This document shows positions 8,605 to 16,424 of a DNA stretch of 64,000 bases, in pieces. The position numbers and the translations under genes are program-made. Position 1 is the first letter of the stretch, and the number at the start of each line of letters is the position of its first letter. Source of the DNA: Reichenbachiella faecimaris (GTDB taxonomy: Bacteria; Bacteroidota; Bacteroidia; Cytophagales; Cyclobacteriaceae); the NCBI RefSeq assembly GCF_900176375.1, contig NZ_FWYF01000005.1, forward strand, positions 1 through 64,000, written 5' to 3'. The notes under the pieces are model-generated. The model made no database searches. It saw only the letters and a program-made list of their open reading frames with translations, and was not told where the DNA came from.

Positions 8605-8631
8605 TTTTATTGCATTAAGTGTTAAATGGTA

Positions 8632-9573
8632 TTACAAGGAAGCGATCGTGCGATCCAACAGCGCTTTGGTGGCTTTGATGCCTTCGTATTCGCTGAGTTT
8701 TTCGCCTTCATATTCTACGCCTATATAACCTTTGAATCCAGCGCTCTTTACGATCTTCAGCATTTTGGCGAAGTCAGAATGAATCTCATTGCCCTCCTTA
8801 TCAAAATCATGTGATTTGGCGCTCACGCCTTTGGCGAATGGCATGATGTCTTTCATACCTTGGTAGCGATCATAGTCTTCCAGACAGTTCCAGTTTTCGT
8901 CTCGGGTGATGCAGAAGTTTCCAAAATCGGGTAACGTACCACAGTTGTTCATGTCCACGGTAGAGATGACCTTGTTCAGCCATTGGCCATTTGAAGAATA
9001 CCCACCATGATTTTCTACAATCACGTTGATGTCATAGTCTTTGGCGAATGTGGACAAGCTCCTTAATCCTTCAATGGCGTTTTGTTGAACTTCTTCTGCA
9101 GTGCCTAGTCCTGCTGCATTCACTCGGATAGAATGACAGTCTAACTGTTGGGCTGCTTCAATCCACTGATAGTGATTCTCAACAGCTTGAGTTCTTTTGG
9201 CTGTGTCATTGTCTCCCAATTCACCTTCACCATCTACCATAATCAACAAACTTTTTACACCATGGTCTGCAGCGATTTGTTTCATTTGATTGATGTAATC
9301 TTTGTCCTTGGCTTTGTCCTTGAAGAATTGACTCACATACTCTACGGCTGAAATTCCGAACTCTTTTTTTGCTACTTTGGCAAAATCCAAATGGCTCATT
9401 TTACCAGCAAACAGCGTTTTGTGTAAGGACCATTGGGCTAAAGAAATTTTAAAATCGACCGTTTTCATGGCGTTTGAACACGCACTCAATAAGGGTGAAG
9501 AAGCAATGGTAAGGCTTCCGGCTAATAGACCAGATTGTTTGATGAAGCTTCTTCTTGTAGTATTTGTTTTCAT
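8632..9573 (-). CDS. Exported sugar phosphate isomerase/epimerase-like TIM-barrel protein
   Basis: The 313-residue product starts with a Tat signal (TTRRSFIKQSG, then a hydrophobic region and a lipobox-like LLSAC near residue 32). The mature part is an AP-endonuclease-type TIM barrel as in xylose isomerase-like proteins: FKISLAQWSLH opens it, and ENHGGYSSNG, DFGNFC and GVEYEGE contain candidate metal ligands. Its periplasmic location and place between cytochrome c and the GMC subunit suggest it acts on the oxidised sugar outside the cytoplasm, for example as an isomerase or a keto-glycoside lyase or hydrolase partner. That role is inference. Confidence 0.82.
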   Translation of the reverse strand: MKTNTTRRSFIKQSGLLAGSLTIASSPLLSACSNAMKTVDFKISLAQWSLHKTLFAGKMSHLDFAKVAKKEFGISAVEYVSQFFKDKAKDKDYINQMKQIAADHGVKSLLIMVDGEGELGDNDTAKRTQAVENHYQWIEAAQQLDCHSIRVNAAGLGTAEEVQQNAIEGLRSLSTFAKDYDINVIVENHGGYSSNGQWLNKVISTVDMNNCGTLPDFGNFCITRDENWNCLEDYDRYQGMKDIMPFAKGVSAKSHDFDKEGNEIHSDFAKMLKIVKSAGFKGYIGVEYEGEKLSEYEGIKATKALLDRTIASL

Positions 9574-9592
9574 TTTTGTATCCTGTTTATGC

Positions 9593-9949
9593 TCAATTCA
9601 AGGAATTGATCCAATGAGCAATTTCTAATAATTCTTTTTGATCAAGGTGGGGTAATGCTACCATTGGTGCAGGGTATTCTGGCCAATTCTCTGGTTCAGG
9701 CTTATAAATGAGCTCCACGATGCGCTCATCACTATAGCTTCTCTTGGCAATCTCTGAATAGGAGGGACCAACCAATTTCTCGTCTTGCTTATGGCAGGCA
9801 AAGCAGGTGTTTTTCTCCAGGAGTTGTTTGATTTTGAATTTGTTTGCTACTGGTGTTTGTTCAGTGGATTGTTTGTTTGTTTTTCCTGATCCACAGCTTA
9901 TGATGGCTAGACTCAAACAGCACAATATGAGGTGTTGTAGTATTTTCAT
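9593..9949 (-). CDS. Class I c-type cytochrome, lipoprotein
   Basis: This 118-residue protein has a lipoprotein signal (hydrophobic residues 5-17, then IISCGSG with Cys at about 19) and one haem-binding motif, CFACH, in the middle. The distal methionine is probably the Met in APMVALPHL, and LLEIAHWINSL is the usual C-terminal helix. It is a small monohaem cytochrome of the c-551/c-552 kind. As the first gene of the operon with the GMC dehydrogenase it is the likely electron acceptor, delivering electrons to the respiratory chain. The next gene follows after 19 bp. Confidence 0.88.
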   Translation of the reverse strand: MKILQHLILCCLSLAIISCGSGKTNKQSTEQTPVANKFKIKQLLEKNTCFACHKQDEKLVGPSYSEIAKRSYSDERIVELIYKPEPENWPEYPAPMVALPHLDQKELLEIAHWINSLN

Positions 9950-10345
9950 TTAATCGTTGATAAAGTAGTATGACTAAGTGTATAAATTCTATCAACTGAT
10001 AATTGATAGCATTCTATTTCATACAAAACTTTACCTAAAATATAGGATATGAATAAATGACTTGTTTAAAATCATTCAATGAATGAAATTGTACATCCGT
10101 GAGATGTCCGTCATTACTCGGCTCGACAATAGGAGAGTCCGGGTAATCTGTCAGAGTAGACTACAGCACTCATGATGTCTATAGTAGATCGTCTTTGATC
10201 TCATTCGAAAATGTCTTAACCCTGAGCAGTATCATTTCTTAGATTTTTTAATCATATAATTCTAGAAATGATACAGTGCAAATAAAGTGCACTGTGCACA
10301 AATGTTGTAGGGAATTAGGCAGGTGGTAACTGAACTGAATACTAC
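9950..10345. other. Intergenic region between cytochrome operon and zeta-toxin gene
   Basis: No coding region is supported. The part next to 9949 should hold the promoter of the dehydrogenase operon. Between about 10100 and 10200 the sequence is less AT-rich than its surroundings and has no recognised feature. The inverted repeat at 10229-10274 is listed separately. Confidence 0.5.
10229..10274. repeat. Imperfect inverted repeat upstream of the zeta-toxin gene
   Basis: GTATCATTTCTTAGA (10229-10243) is answered by TCTAGAAATGATAC (10261-10274), the reverse complement apart from one bulged T, across a 17-bp AT-rich spacer. It lies about 90 bp before the toxin-like start and might be an operator, a terminator-like hairpin or an element end. 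There is no direct evidence for any of these. Confidence 0.5.
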
Positions 10346-10353
10346 TATATTTG
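10346..10353 (+). promoter_or_regulatory. Putative -7 element of the zeta-toxin locus
   Basis: TATATTTG is a full match to TAnnTTTG and ends 13 bp before the ATG at 10367. It would place transcription start near 10360, downstream of the GTG at 10358, and so favours the ATG as translation start. Confidence 0.45.
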
Positions 10354-10366
10354 CCACGTGAAAAAA

Positions 10367-10932
10367 ATGTACATCATAGCAGGACCAAATGGGGCAGGTA
10401 AAACCACTTTGTCATAACTATTTTACCTGAAATTTTCGACTGTGAAGAATTTGTTAACGCAGATGAAATTGCACGAGGCATTTCTCCTCTCAATCCTGAT
10501 AAAGCGGGGATTAAAGCTGGTCGTTTAATGCTAGAACGGCTTCAGGAACTGGTTTCACATGGAGAGTCATTTGCCTTTGAAACTACTCTTTCAACAAAGT
10601 CATATCGTGGATTTATTGATCGAGTCATGGAATTAGGATATGAAACCATCTTGCTATTCCTTACACTAGATTCGATCGAACTTGCAAAGCAAAGAGTTCA
10701 AACAAGAGTGCAGGAAGGTGGTCATAACATACCAATTCAAACTAGAGAAAGAAGATATTCGAGTGGACTTGTTAACTTTTTCAAAATTTATAAGTCAATT
10801 GTCAGCAGATGGATCGTAGTTGACAACTCAAGCGAGAGTTTTGAATTTATTGCCGAAGGATCCGGTTCTGACCTGATCGTTAGAAGCAAAAAATTGTGGT
10901 CTCAATTAAACGAAAAGTACAATGGAAATTAA
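10367..10932 (+). pseudogene. Zeta-toxin-like kinase gene with a frameshift after the P-loop
   Basis: The first frame encodes MYIIAGPNGAGKTTLS and stops at TAA 10415-10417. The next frame continues immediately with TILPEIFD, then NADEIARGISPLNP, FAFETTLSTKSY and RVQEGGHNIP, all typical of the zeta/PezT-like kinase fold. Putting one base back near 10415 would restore a protein of about 188 residues with its Walker A motif (GPNGAGKTT) intact. Zeta toxins phosphorylate UDP-N-acetylglucosamine or related substrates. As written the gene cannot make active toxin unless frameshifting occurs or the base is a sequencing error. The downstream fragment alone (ATG at 10528) lacks the P-loop. Its end overlaps the next gene by 11 bp. 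Confidence 0.8.
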
Positions 10933-11107
10933 GGAACAATTACGTGAACTAGAAGAGAAGGTAGGTTTAGGACTCAAAGAAGCTTATCGTAAAATGGCTG
11001 AATTTAAGAAAAAAAACAATAGCCCATTGATAGTGTCTCGAAATGGAAAAGAGGTATCTATTCCTGCTAGTGAAATACTCCCCACAACAAACGCCAAAAA
11101 CCCATAG
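10922..11107 (+). CDS. Small protein paired with the zeta-toxin gene, possible antitoxin
   Basis: This 61-residue, strongly charged protein overlaps the 3' end of the zeta-toxin gene by 11 bp, which implies translational coupling. The N-terminal two thirds look like a helix (LRELEEKVGLGLKEAYRKM), and the tail VSRNGKEVSIPASEIL resembles short beta/loop tails of toxin partner proteins. No DNA-binding motif is visible. An antitoxin role is inferred only from size and position; classical epsilon antitoxins precede zeta, so the order here is reversed. Confidence 0.55.
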   Translation: MEIKEQLRELEEKVGLGLKEAYRKMAEFKKKNNSPLIVSRNGKEVSIPASEILPTTNAKNP

Positions 11108-11668
11108 GCCAATCTACTACTTACAAAGGGTCATTGAGTCTGATACTTTTAAATATGCAAACAAACCGTCAGCCTACGGATTTCAGCTGATCGTTATGAT
11201 CAACTAAATTTAGTGTCACTTATGCCTTGGGGTAAAATATCATGGAAGATGATTTATGGCTATAGATGGAGTAAACCTGACACTATGGATTTCTACCTTT
11301 TTCAGATGGCCTAAGGAAAGACCTTATAAATTCTTTTCGATAAGCAACTCAGCTACAAATCGTAGCTCCTCCTCATTTTTAGGACTTATGACTATTGAAC
11401 TCATAAAGTAAAGATACAAAATTGATCATAACAAGCTGTATAGGTTACCCCAAGCTCTCTTGCCTAATCCATCCCAGAAACAGCACCACCGCTCCACGCT
11501 GAATCTTTAGAATAGCGATAACGCATTCGTGGTTTCCTTGCCAGTCTAAATCTAGGCTAATGGCTAAATAGATTTTTGTGGTTGTTCGCGGATCGGTTAT
11601 CTTTCTGCCTTAATCAAGCTGTGAGGGCACATCGTCCTACAGGCGTTGAACATCATTAAGCATGGTGT
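11108..11668. other. Non-coding or decayed stretch, 561 bp
   Basis: I see no intact gene. A frame without stop runs on the plus strand from 11153 to 11314 (it reads PWGKISWKMIYGYRWSKPD) but has no suitable start and no family I recognise. On the minus strand 11324-11404 encodes a 25-residue peptide listed separately. From about 11450 to 11640 the DNA is richer in G+C than the neighbourhood and full of stops in all frames, as expected for decayed foreign DNA. Confidence 0.45.
11324..11404 (-). pseudogene. Short frame resembling the start of an antitoxin-like protein
   Basis: The 25-codon frame reads MSSIVISPKNEEELRFVAEL and then LIEKNL before a stop. This pattern (beta strand, SPKNEEEL, amphipathic helix) is familiar from the N-termini of small antitoxin-type proteins in Bacteroidota. 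It is too short to be a complete member and no toxin gene follows, so it is probably a remnant. Low confidence. Confidence 0.25.
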
Positions 11669-13837
11669 ATGAGACCAAAGAAAAATAACGGCATTGATCG
11701 AAGAGATTTTTTAGAAATTACCAGTAAAACTGCTGTTGGCATAGGTCTGACTTCTTTACCCTTTATCACGTCCTCTTGTAGCGAAAACATCGCCACAAAG
11801 ACTACACAAGGTGCATGCTATCACGATTGCCCTGACAGGTGTAGTTGGAAAGTAACGACGACTAATAATAAGGTAGTTGGTTTTGAAGCAAGCCAAAACC
11901 CTTATACAGCAGGGAAATTGTGTAATAAAATGGAAGCATTCCCCAATGATGTGACCTACCACCCAAACCGCATTTTAACTCCGCTAAAAAGAACAGGCTT
12001 AAAAGGAAAAGGGGAATTTGAAAAAATCAGTTGGGAGCAAGCCATAAGTGAGGTGGCTTCTAAACTCCAGTCTATTATTGAGGAAAAAGGTGGGGAGTCA
12101 ATTCTCCCGTATAGTTTTGGCGGTAATCAAGGCAAAGTCCAAGGCAAAGCAATCCCCAATCGATTTTTCGCACATATTGGAGCTAGCCAACTAGAAAGAA
12201 CAATTTGCGGTAATGCCGCGGTAGAGGGAATTTTGGCAACAAACGGACAAACAACAGGTGTATTGCCCGAAGATTGCGTACACAGCAGATTCATCATTTT
12301 ATGGGGAACTAACCCGGTACTTTCTAACCAACATCTCTGGCCATTTATTCAAAAAGCCAAAGACAATGGGGCTACAATTGTTGTGGTCGATCCTTTCAAG
12401 TCTGCTACGGCTGAAAAAGCCGACTGGCACGTTCAACCATATCCGGGTACTGATACGGCACTTGCTTTGGGGCTGATGCATGTGATATTAAAAGAAAATT
12501 TGCATGATCAGGAGTATGTTGATCTATATACTATTGGGATCGAAGAATTAACGGAACATGTCCAACAGTATGATCCAATTTCAGTTTCTCAAATTACAGG
12601 ACTGGAAAAGGAAACAATCATTTCACTAGCTAAAACTTATGCACAGAGCGCTCCTTCCCTTATTCGAGTGCTTATTGGTATGGAACATCAGGTAAATGGA
12701 GCAAGTGCCTTTAGGGCTGTAGCCATGTTGCCAGCATTGACAGGTGCCTGGCGGCATTTTGGAGGTGGGTTGATGCACATGACCTATGAGTTGTTTGGAG
12801 CATCACTGAATTGGGAAAGCATAAACTTACCTAAAGAGTTGGCAAACAGGGAAACTCGGTCTATCAATATGATAGAGTTAGGGAAAGTCTTGACTAGCAA
12901 GGATCTAAATCTTGGTGTAGATGCATTATTTGTGTTTAATTCGAACCCGGCAGTTACTACACCCAATCAAAATCTGATTCTTAAGGGATTGGAAAGGGAA
13001 GACTTATTGACCATAGTATCAGAGCATTTTATTACCGATACAGCACGATACGCTGACTATGTTTTTCCTGCAACAAGCGTTCTTGAAAATTGGGACATTC
13101 TAGATTCATGGGGCTCTGCATATATAAACATCAACGAACCAGCTATTGAACCATTAGGTGAATCAAAACCCAACTCAGAGTTTTTTCGATTACTTGCTAG
13201 GGAAATGGGATTCTCGGAATCGTACCTATACGAATCTGATATTGACATTGTAAAGAAAACATTGCACAGTGATCACGAATATTTGAAGGGTATCACTTTT
13301 GAATCGTTAAGAAAAACGGGGGGACAAAGATTAAATCTGCCAGATAAATGGATGCCTCATGCTAAAGGTAATTTCAAGACCAAAACAGGAAAATGTCATT
13401 TCTACGATGAGAATATTGAACCTAGTCTTCCAACTTATATTCCCAAGGAGTATAATAAAACAGACAAGGAGAATTATCCATTGCATTTATTAACAATTAA
13501 AACACCTAAACATCTACTGAATAGTAGTCATGCAAATATCGACCATATTCTAAAAAAGGAAGGGGAGCCCTATTTGGAGGTAAACCCTGATGATGCATCT
13601 TATAGAAATATAGCCGATGGTGATGAGTTGAAAGTATATAATCAGAGAGGTAGAGTTTTTATAACCGCACGAATTAGTAACAAAGTACAACAGGGAATTG
13701 TGTGCATGCCACAAGGATTCTGGCCTTCGTTGTTTAAAGGTGGATCTTCAGCCAATGCACTCACTGATCATCTCTTAACAGATATGGGGCGTGGAGGCGC
13801 TATTCAAGAAGTGAAAGTTGAAATAATAAAGGCATAA
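11669..13837 (+). CDS. Tat-exported molybdopterin oxidoreductase (DMSO reductase superfamily)
   Basis: The 722-residue protein has a Tat signal (DRRDFLEITSK, hydrophobic region, then SSC near residue 37). Residues about 48-56 hold CYHDCPDRC, a C-x3-C-x3-C motif completed by the Cys of GKLCNK, which binds a [4Fe-4S] cluster. The molybdopterin-binding domains follow (WGTNPVLSNQH; SNPAVTTPN), and the C-terminal MopB dinucleotide-binding barrel is present (LLTIKTPKHLLNSS, GDELKVYNQRGRV). A Cys in ERTICGNAAVEG sits where the molybdenum ligand is found in related enzymes. It resembles uncharacterised BisC/YyaE-type enzymes, so the substrate is unknown. No electron-transfer or membrane subunit gene accompanies it, unlike most respiratory members. 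Confidence 0.88.
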   Translation: MRPKKNNGIDRRDFLEITSKTAVGIGLTSLPFITSSCSENIATKTTQGACYHDCPDRCSWKVTTTNNKVVGFEASQNPYTAGKLCNKMEAFPNDVTYHPNRILTPLKRTGLKGKGEFEKISWEQAISEVASKLQSIIEEKGGESILPYSFGGNQGKVQGKAIPNRFFAHIGASQLERTICGNAAVEGILATNGQTTGVLPEDCVHSRFIILWGTNPVLSNQHLWPFIQKAKDNGATIVVVDPFKSATAEKADWHVQPYPGTDTALALGLMHVILKENLHDQEYVDLYTIGIEELTEHVQQYDPISVSQITGLEKETIISLAKTYAQSAPSLIRVLIGMEHQVNGASAFRAVAMLPALTGAWRHFGGGLMHMTYELFGASLNWESINLPKELANRETRSINMIELGKVLTSKDLNLGVDALFVFNSNPAVTTPNQNLILKGLEREDLLTIVSEHFITDTARYADYVFPATSVLENWDILDSWGSAYININEPAIEPLGESKPNSEFFRLLAREMGFSESYLYESDIDIVKKTLHSDHEYLKGITFESLRKTGGQRLNLPDKWMPHAKGNFKTKTGKCHFYDENIEPSLPTYIPKEYNKTDKENYPLHLLTIKTPKHLLNSSHANIDHILKKEGEPYLEVNPDDASYRNIADGDELKVYNQRGRVFITARISNKVQQGIVCMPQGFWPSLFKGGSSANALTDHLLTDMGRGGAIQEVKVEIIKA

Positions 13838-13861
13838 ATACGAACATCAACAAAAACTAAA

Positions 13862-13990
13862 ATGAATATACAAACTGAACCATTTGATACGGTATTGCAA
13901 ACTGCAAGCCGTGGTACTTCTAGTCATTGGGGCGTAACTCATTTTAGCTGGTTGACATTAATCTACTGGCGCGCTTTTCCAAAAGCGTGA
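13862..13990 (+). CDS. Small unrecognised frame after the molybdo-enzyme gene
   Basis: An ATG 24 bp after the oxidoreductase stop opens a 42-codon frame (MNIQTEPFDTVLQTASRG..., ending WRAFPKA). It has no recognisable domain. It could be a tiny partner protein or, more likely, the truncated start of a gene whose remainder is gone, since the following 55 bp run straight into the end of the AraC gene. Confidence 0.3.
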   Translation: MNIQTEPFDTVLQTASRGTSSHWGVTHFSWLTLIYWRAFPKA

Positions 13991-14044
13991 CCAACCTACT
14001 TAAGCATTTTCAATACGTTGAAATCCACCACATAACCTACCTTC

Positions 14045-15070
14045 TTAAACGACTTCTACCTTAATTTTTACCCGATACTCTTGAGGAGAACACTTTTCTT
14101 GTTTCTTAAATACTGTAGAGAAATATTGGCTTGTCGCAAATCCACAGGTGTAGGCGATTTGAGTGGCACTTTGATTTGGGTTTTCTACCAGCAACCTTTT
14201 CGACCAGTTGATTCGCTTTTTGGTCAGAAGCTGCATAGGAGTCAGATTAGTGAGTTGCTTGCAATGGTGGGTGAATCTTGTAGCTCCTAGTCCAGATGAA
14301 GCTGCCATTTCTTCTATAGTCCAGGGATGCGAAAGATTGTTTGATAATTCGGATATGAACTGCTTGGCAGATCTCATACTGTCTGTCAATGATTCATTGA
14401 GAACCATATTTCCTTTGTCAAACATGTCCAGTAGATGAATCAAAAGCTCATTGATATGAAGCCTGAGTTTGGATGCAGAAGAGCCGTTTACATCCTGATG
14501 AATGGTTTGATTGATTTGCTTAAAACAGGTCTTGATCTTCGCTGTAGCTTTCCACACGGGTTGCTCGTTTTGTCTGAGTAGGAGATTTAGACGATTGAGA
14601 TCATCATCAGACAATACAATCCAATCTGGCCATGTCCATGATTGGTGTGGTCGTCGAACACCTACGTCAATGATCACCCAATAAAATTTTCCAACGCCCA
14701 CATGAGGATTGCCCACTTTGTGCTGTTGCCAGGGACGTGTAATGGTGAAGTCTCCTGGAAACAATTCAGTCTCTGTAGTTTCTACTGCGTATGGCATGTG
14801 TCCTGATTCCAAAAAGTGAAATTCTACCCCTTCATTTCTATGCCAGTCTAGTCCCCAATCCTGGGCTTCATGCGCACTCCAATACCCAATGGTATTCAGC
14901 CCTTTAGTATCGTCATTCAAACGATCTCCAGGGTAGGTGTGTCGCGCCAGCGCTTTGAATTCCACTTTTTCCCTTTGTATGGCATCTACAAGCGGAAGAC
15001 AAGTGTCTGCATAATAGATGGATCCATTCTCCTCCTTGAAAGGCACAATGCCTTGTTTAATATTATTCAT
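14045..15070 (-). CDS. AraC-family transcriptional regulator
   Basis: The 341-residue protein has an N-terminal cupin-like ligand-binding domain (about residues 80-150; HFLESGHMPY and ELFPGDFTITRPWQQHKVG) and a C-terminal double helix-turn-helix of AraC type. In the latter, SSGLGATRFTHHCKQLTNLT and AYTCGFATSQYFSTVFKK are the two recognition units, and CSPQEYR ends the domain. It diverges from the transporter gene at 15190 with 119 bp between, the usual arrangement of a local activator and its target operon. I infer that it senses the sugar or derivative handled by 15190-18618. Confidence 0.9.
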   Translation of the reverse strand: MNNIKQGIVPFKEENGSIYYADTCLPLVDAIQREKVEFKALARHTYPGDRLNDDTKGLNTIGYWSAHEAQDWGLDWHRNEGVEFHFLESGHMPYAVETTETELFPGDFTITRPWQQHKVGNPHVGVGKFYWVIIDVGVRRPHQSWTWPDWIVLSDDDLNRLNLLLRQNEQPVWKATAKIKTCFKQINQTIHQDVNGSSASKLRLHINELLIHLLDMFDKGNMVLNESLTDSMRSAKQFISELSNNLSHPWTIEEMAASSGLGATRFTHHCKQLTNLTPMQLLTKKRINWSKRLLVENPNQSATQIAYTCGFATSQYFSTVFKKQEKCSPQEYRVKIKVEVV

Positions 15071-15189
15071 TGAAATATTTTAAACAGGTAAAACTTTAAT
15101 AAAAGCTACTTTACTTTATTCAATCCAGCTTTGGGAAATGGATTTGATTGTATTGAACAAATTTATACAACAATTATTAATTGAATTAA

Positions 15190-16422
15190 ATGAAAAAATC
15201 AACTCAAATACAACTCTCAGTGATGATGTTCCTGGAGTTTTTTATCTGGGGAGGGTGGTTTGTCACTTTAGGAACTTTCATGGGAAACAACCTGCATGCC
15301 ACAGGTGCTGAAACTGGCATGGCCTATTCCACACAGTCTTGGGGTGCCATCATTGCCCCATTTATCATTGGACTGATTGCTGATCGTTTTTTTAATGCCG
15401 AGAGAATTTTAGGGGTTTTGCATCTAGCAGGAGCAGTGCTTATGTTTCAAATGTCACAAACCACTGACTTTGGGTCATTTTATCCCTACATCCTAGGGTA
15501 CATGATTATGTACATGCCTACATTGGCTCTGGTCAATTCTGTTTCGTTCAATCAAATGACGGATCCTGCCAAAGAATTTTCTTACATCAGGGTTTGGGGA
15601 ACGATAGGATGGATTGTAGCAGGTTTGGCCATCAGTTATGTATTTAGTTGGGATTCGAGTGCAGGCATTCAGAAAGGACTCTTGCAAAATACTTTCCTAA
15701 TGACAGCCTTTGCTTCTGGAATATTGGGGCTCTTTAGTTTTAGTTTGCCAAAGACTCCACCAAGAGCAAATGAAAGTGAAAAAGTCACATTATCTGATAT
15801 GCTTGGCTTAGATGCGATCAAACTATTGAAGGACAAGAATTTTTTAATATTCTTCCTGTCATCTGTCTTGATATGCATTCCATTGGCCTTTTATTACCAA
15901 AATGCCAATCCTTTTCTTGCTGAAATTGGAGTAGATAACCCAACGGGTAAAATGACCATTGGTCAGGCCTCGGAGGTATTGTTTATGTTGTTGCTTCCAA
16001 TCTTTTTCAAAAAATTCGGTTTCAAAAAAACTATTCTTCTTGGGATGTTGGCTTGGGCTATTCGATACTTACTATTTGCCTTTGGAAATGCAGATGAACT
16101 CACTTTTATGTTGATTTTGGGGATTGCACTACATGGCATTTGTTATGACTTCTTTTTTGTATCAGGGCAGATCTATACAGATACTAAAGCAGGAGAGCAT
16201 CATAAAAGTGCTGCGCAAGGATTGATAACCTTGGCTACCTATGGTGTGGGTATGTTAATCGGGTTTTGGGTAGCAGGTCAAATCTCTGACCGTTTTATCA
16301 ATGCCGAAGGACTTCACAGCTGGAAAGAAATCTGGTGGTTTCCTGCTGGATTTGCTGCCTTAATCATGTTGATTTTTGCAATAAGCTTCAAAGACGAAAA
16401 GATTGAATATAAAGCCTCATAA
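15190..16422 (+). CDS. MFS transporter of the nucleoside:H+ symporter type
   Basis: The 410-residue membrane protein has twelve predicted helices and the family start (LEFFIWGGWFVTLGTFM), plus ADRFFNAERILG after the second helix where MFS proteins have a conserved basic loop. In Bacteroidota such NHS-like permeases are often found beside Gfo/Idh/MocA and sugar isomerase genes, so a carbohydrate substrate is as likely as a nucleoside. The next gene starts 2 bp after its stop, which shows an operon. Expression is probably controlled by the divergent AraC regulator. Confidence 0.88.
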   Translation: MKKSTQIQLSVMMFLEFFIWGGWFVTLGTFMGNNLHATGAETGMAYSTQSWGAIIAPFIIGLIADRFFNAERILGVLHLAGAVLMFQMSQTTDFGSFYPYILGYMIMYMPTLALVNSVSFNQMTDPAKEFSYIRVWGTIGWIVAGLAISYVFSWDSSAGIQKGLLQNTFLMTAFASGILGLFSFSLPKTPPRANESEKVTLSDMLGLDAIKLLKDKNFLIFFLSSVLICIPLAFYYQNANPFLAEIGVDNPTGKMTIGQASEVLFMLLLPIFFKKFGFKKTILLGMLAWAIRYLLFAFGNADELTFMLILGIALHGICYDFFFVSGQIYTDTKAGEHHKSAAQGLITLATYGVGMLIGFWVAGQISDRFINAEGLHSWKEIWWFPAGFAALIMLIFAISFKDEKIEYKAS

Positions 16423-16424
16423 AG

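Noticed and set aside
10080-10200. Possible structured RNA or tRNA in a less AT-rich stretch
   Set aside because: No cloverleaf, T-loop (GGTTCGAATCC-like) or known riboswitch core could be found.
11153-11314. Open frame reading PWGKISWKMIYGYRWSKPD
   Set aside because: No suitable start codon precedes it, it is short, and it matches no family I know; it is reported only as part of the decayed interval.
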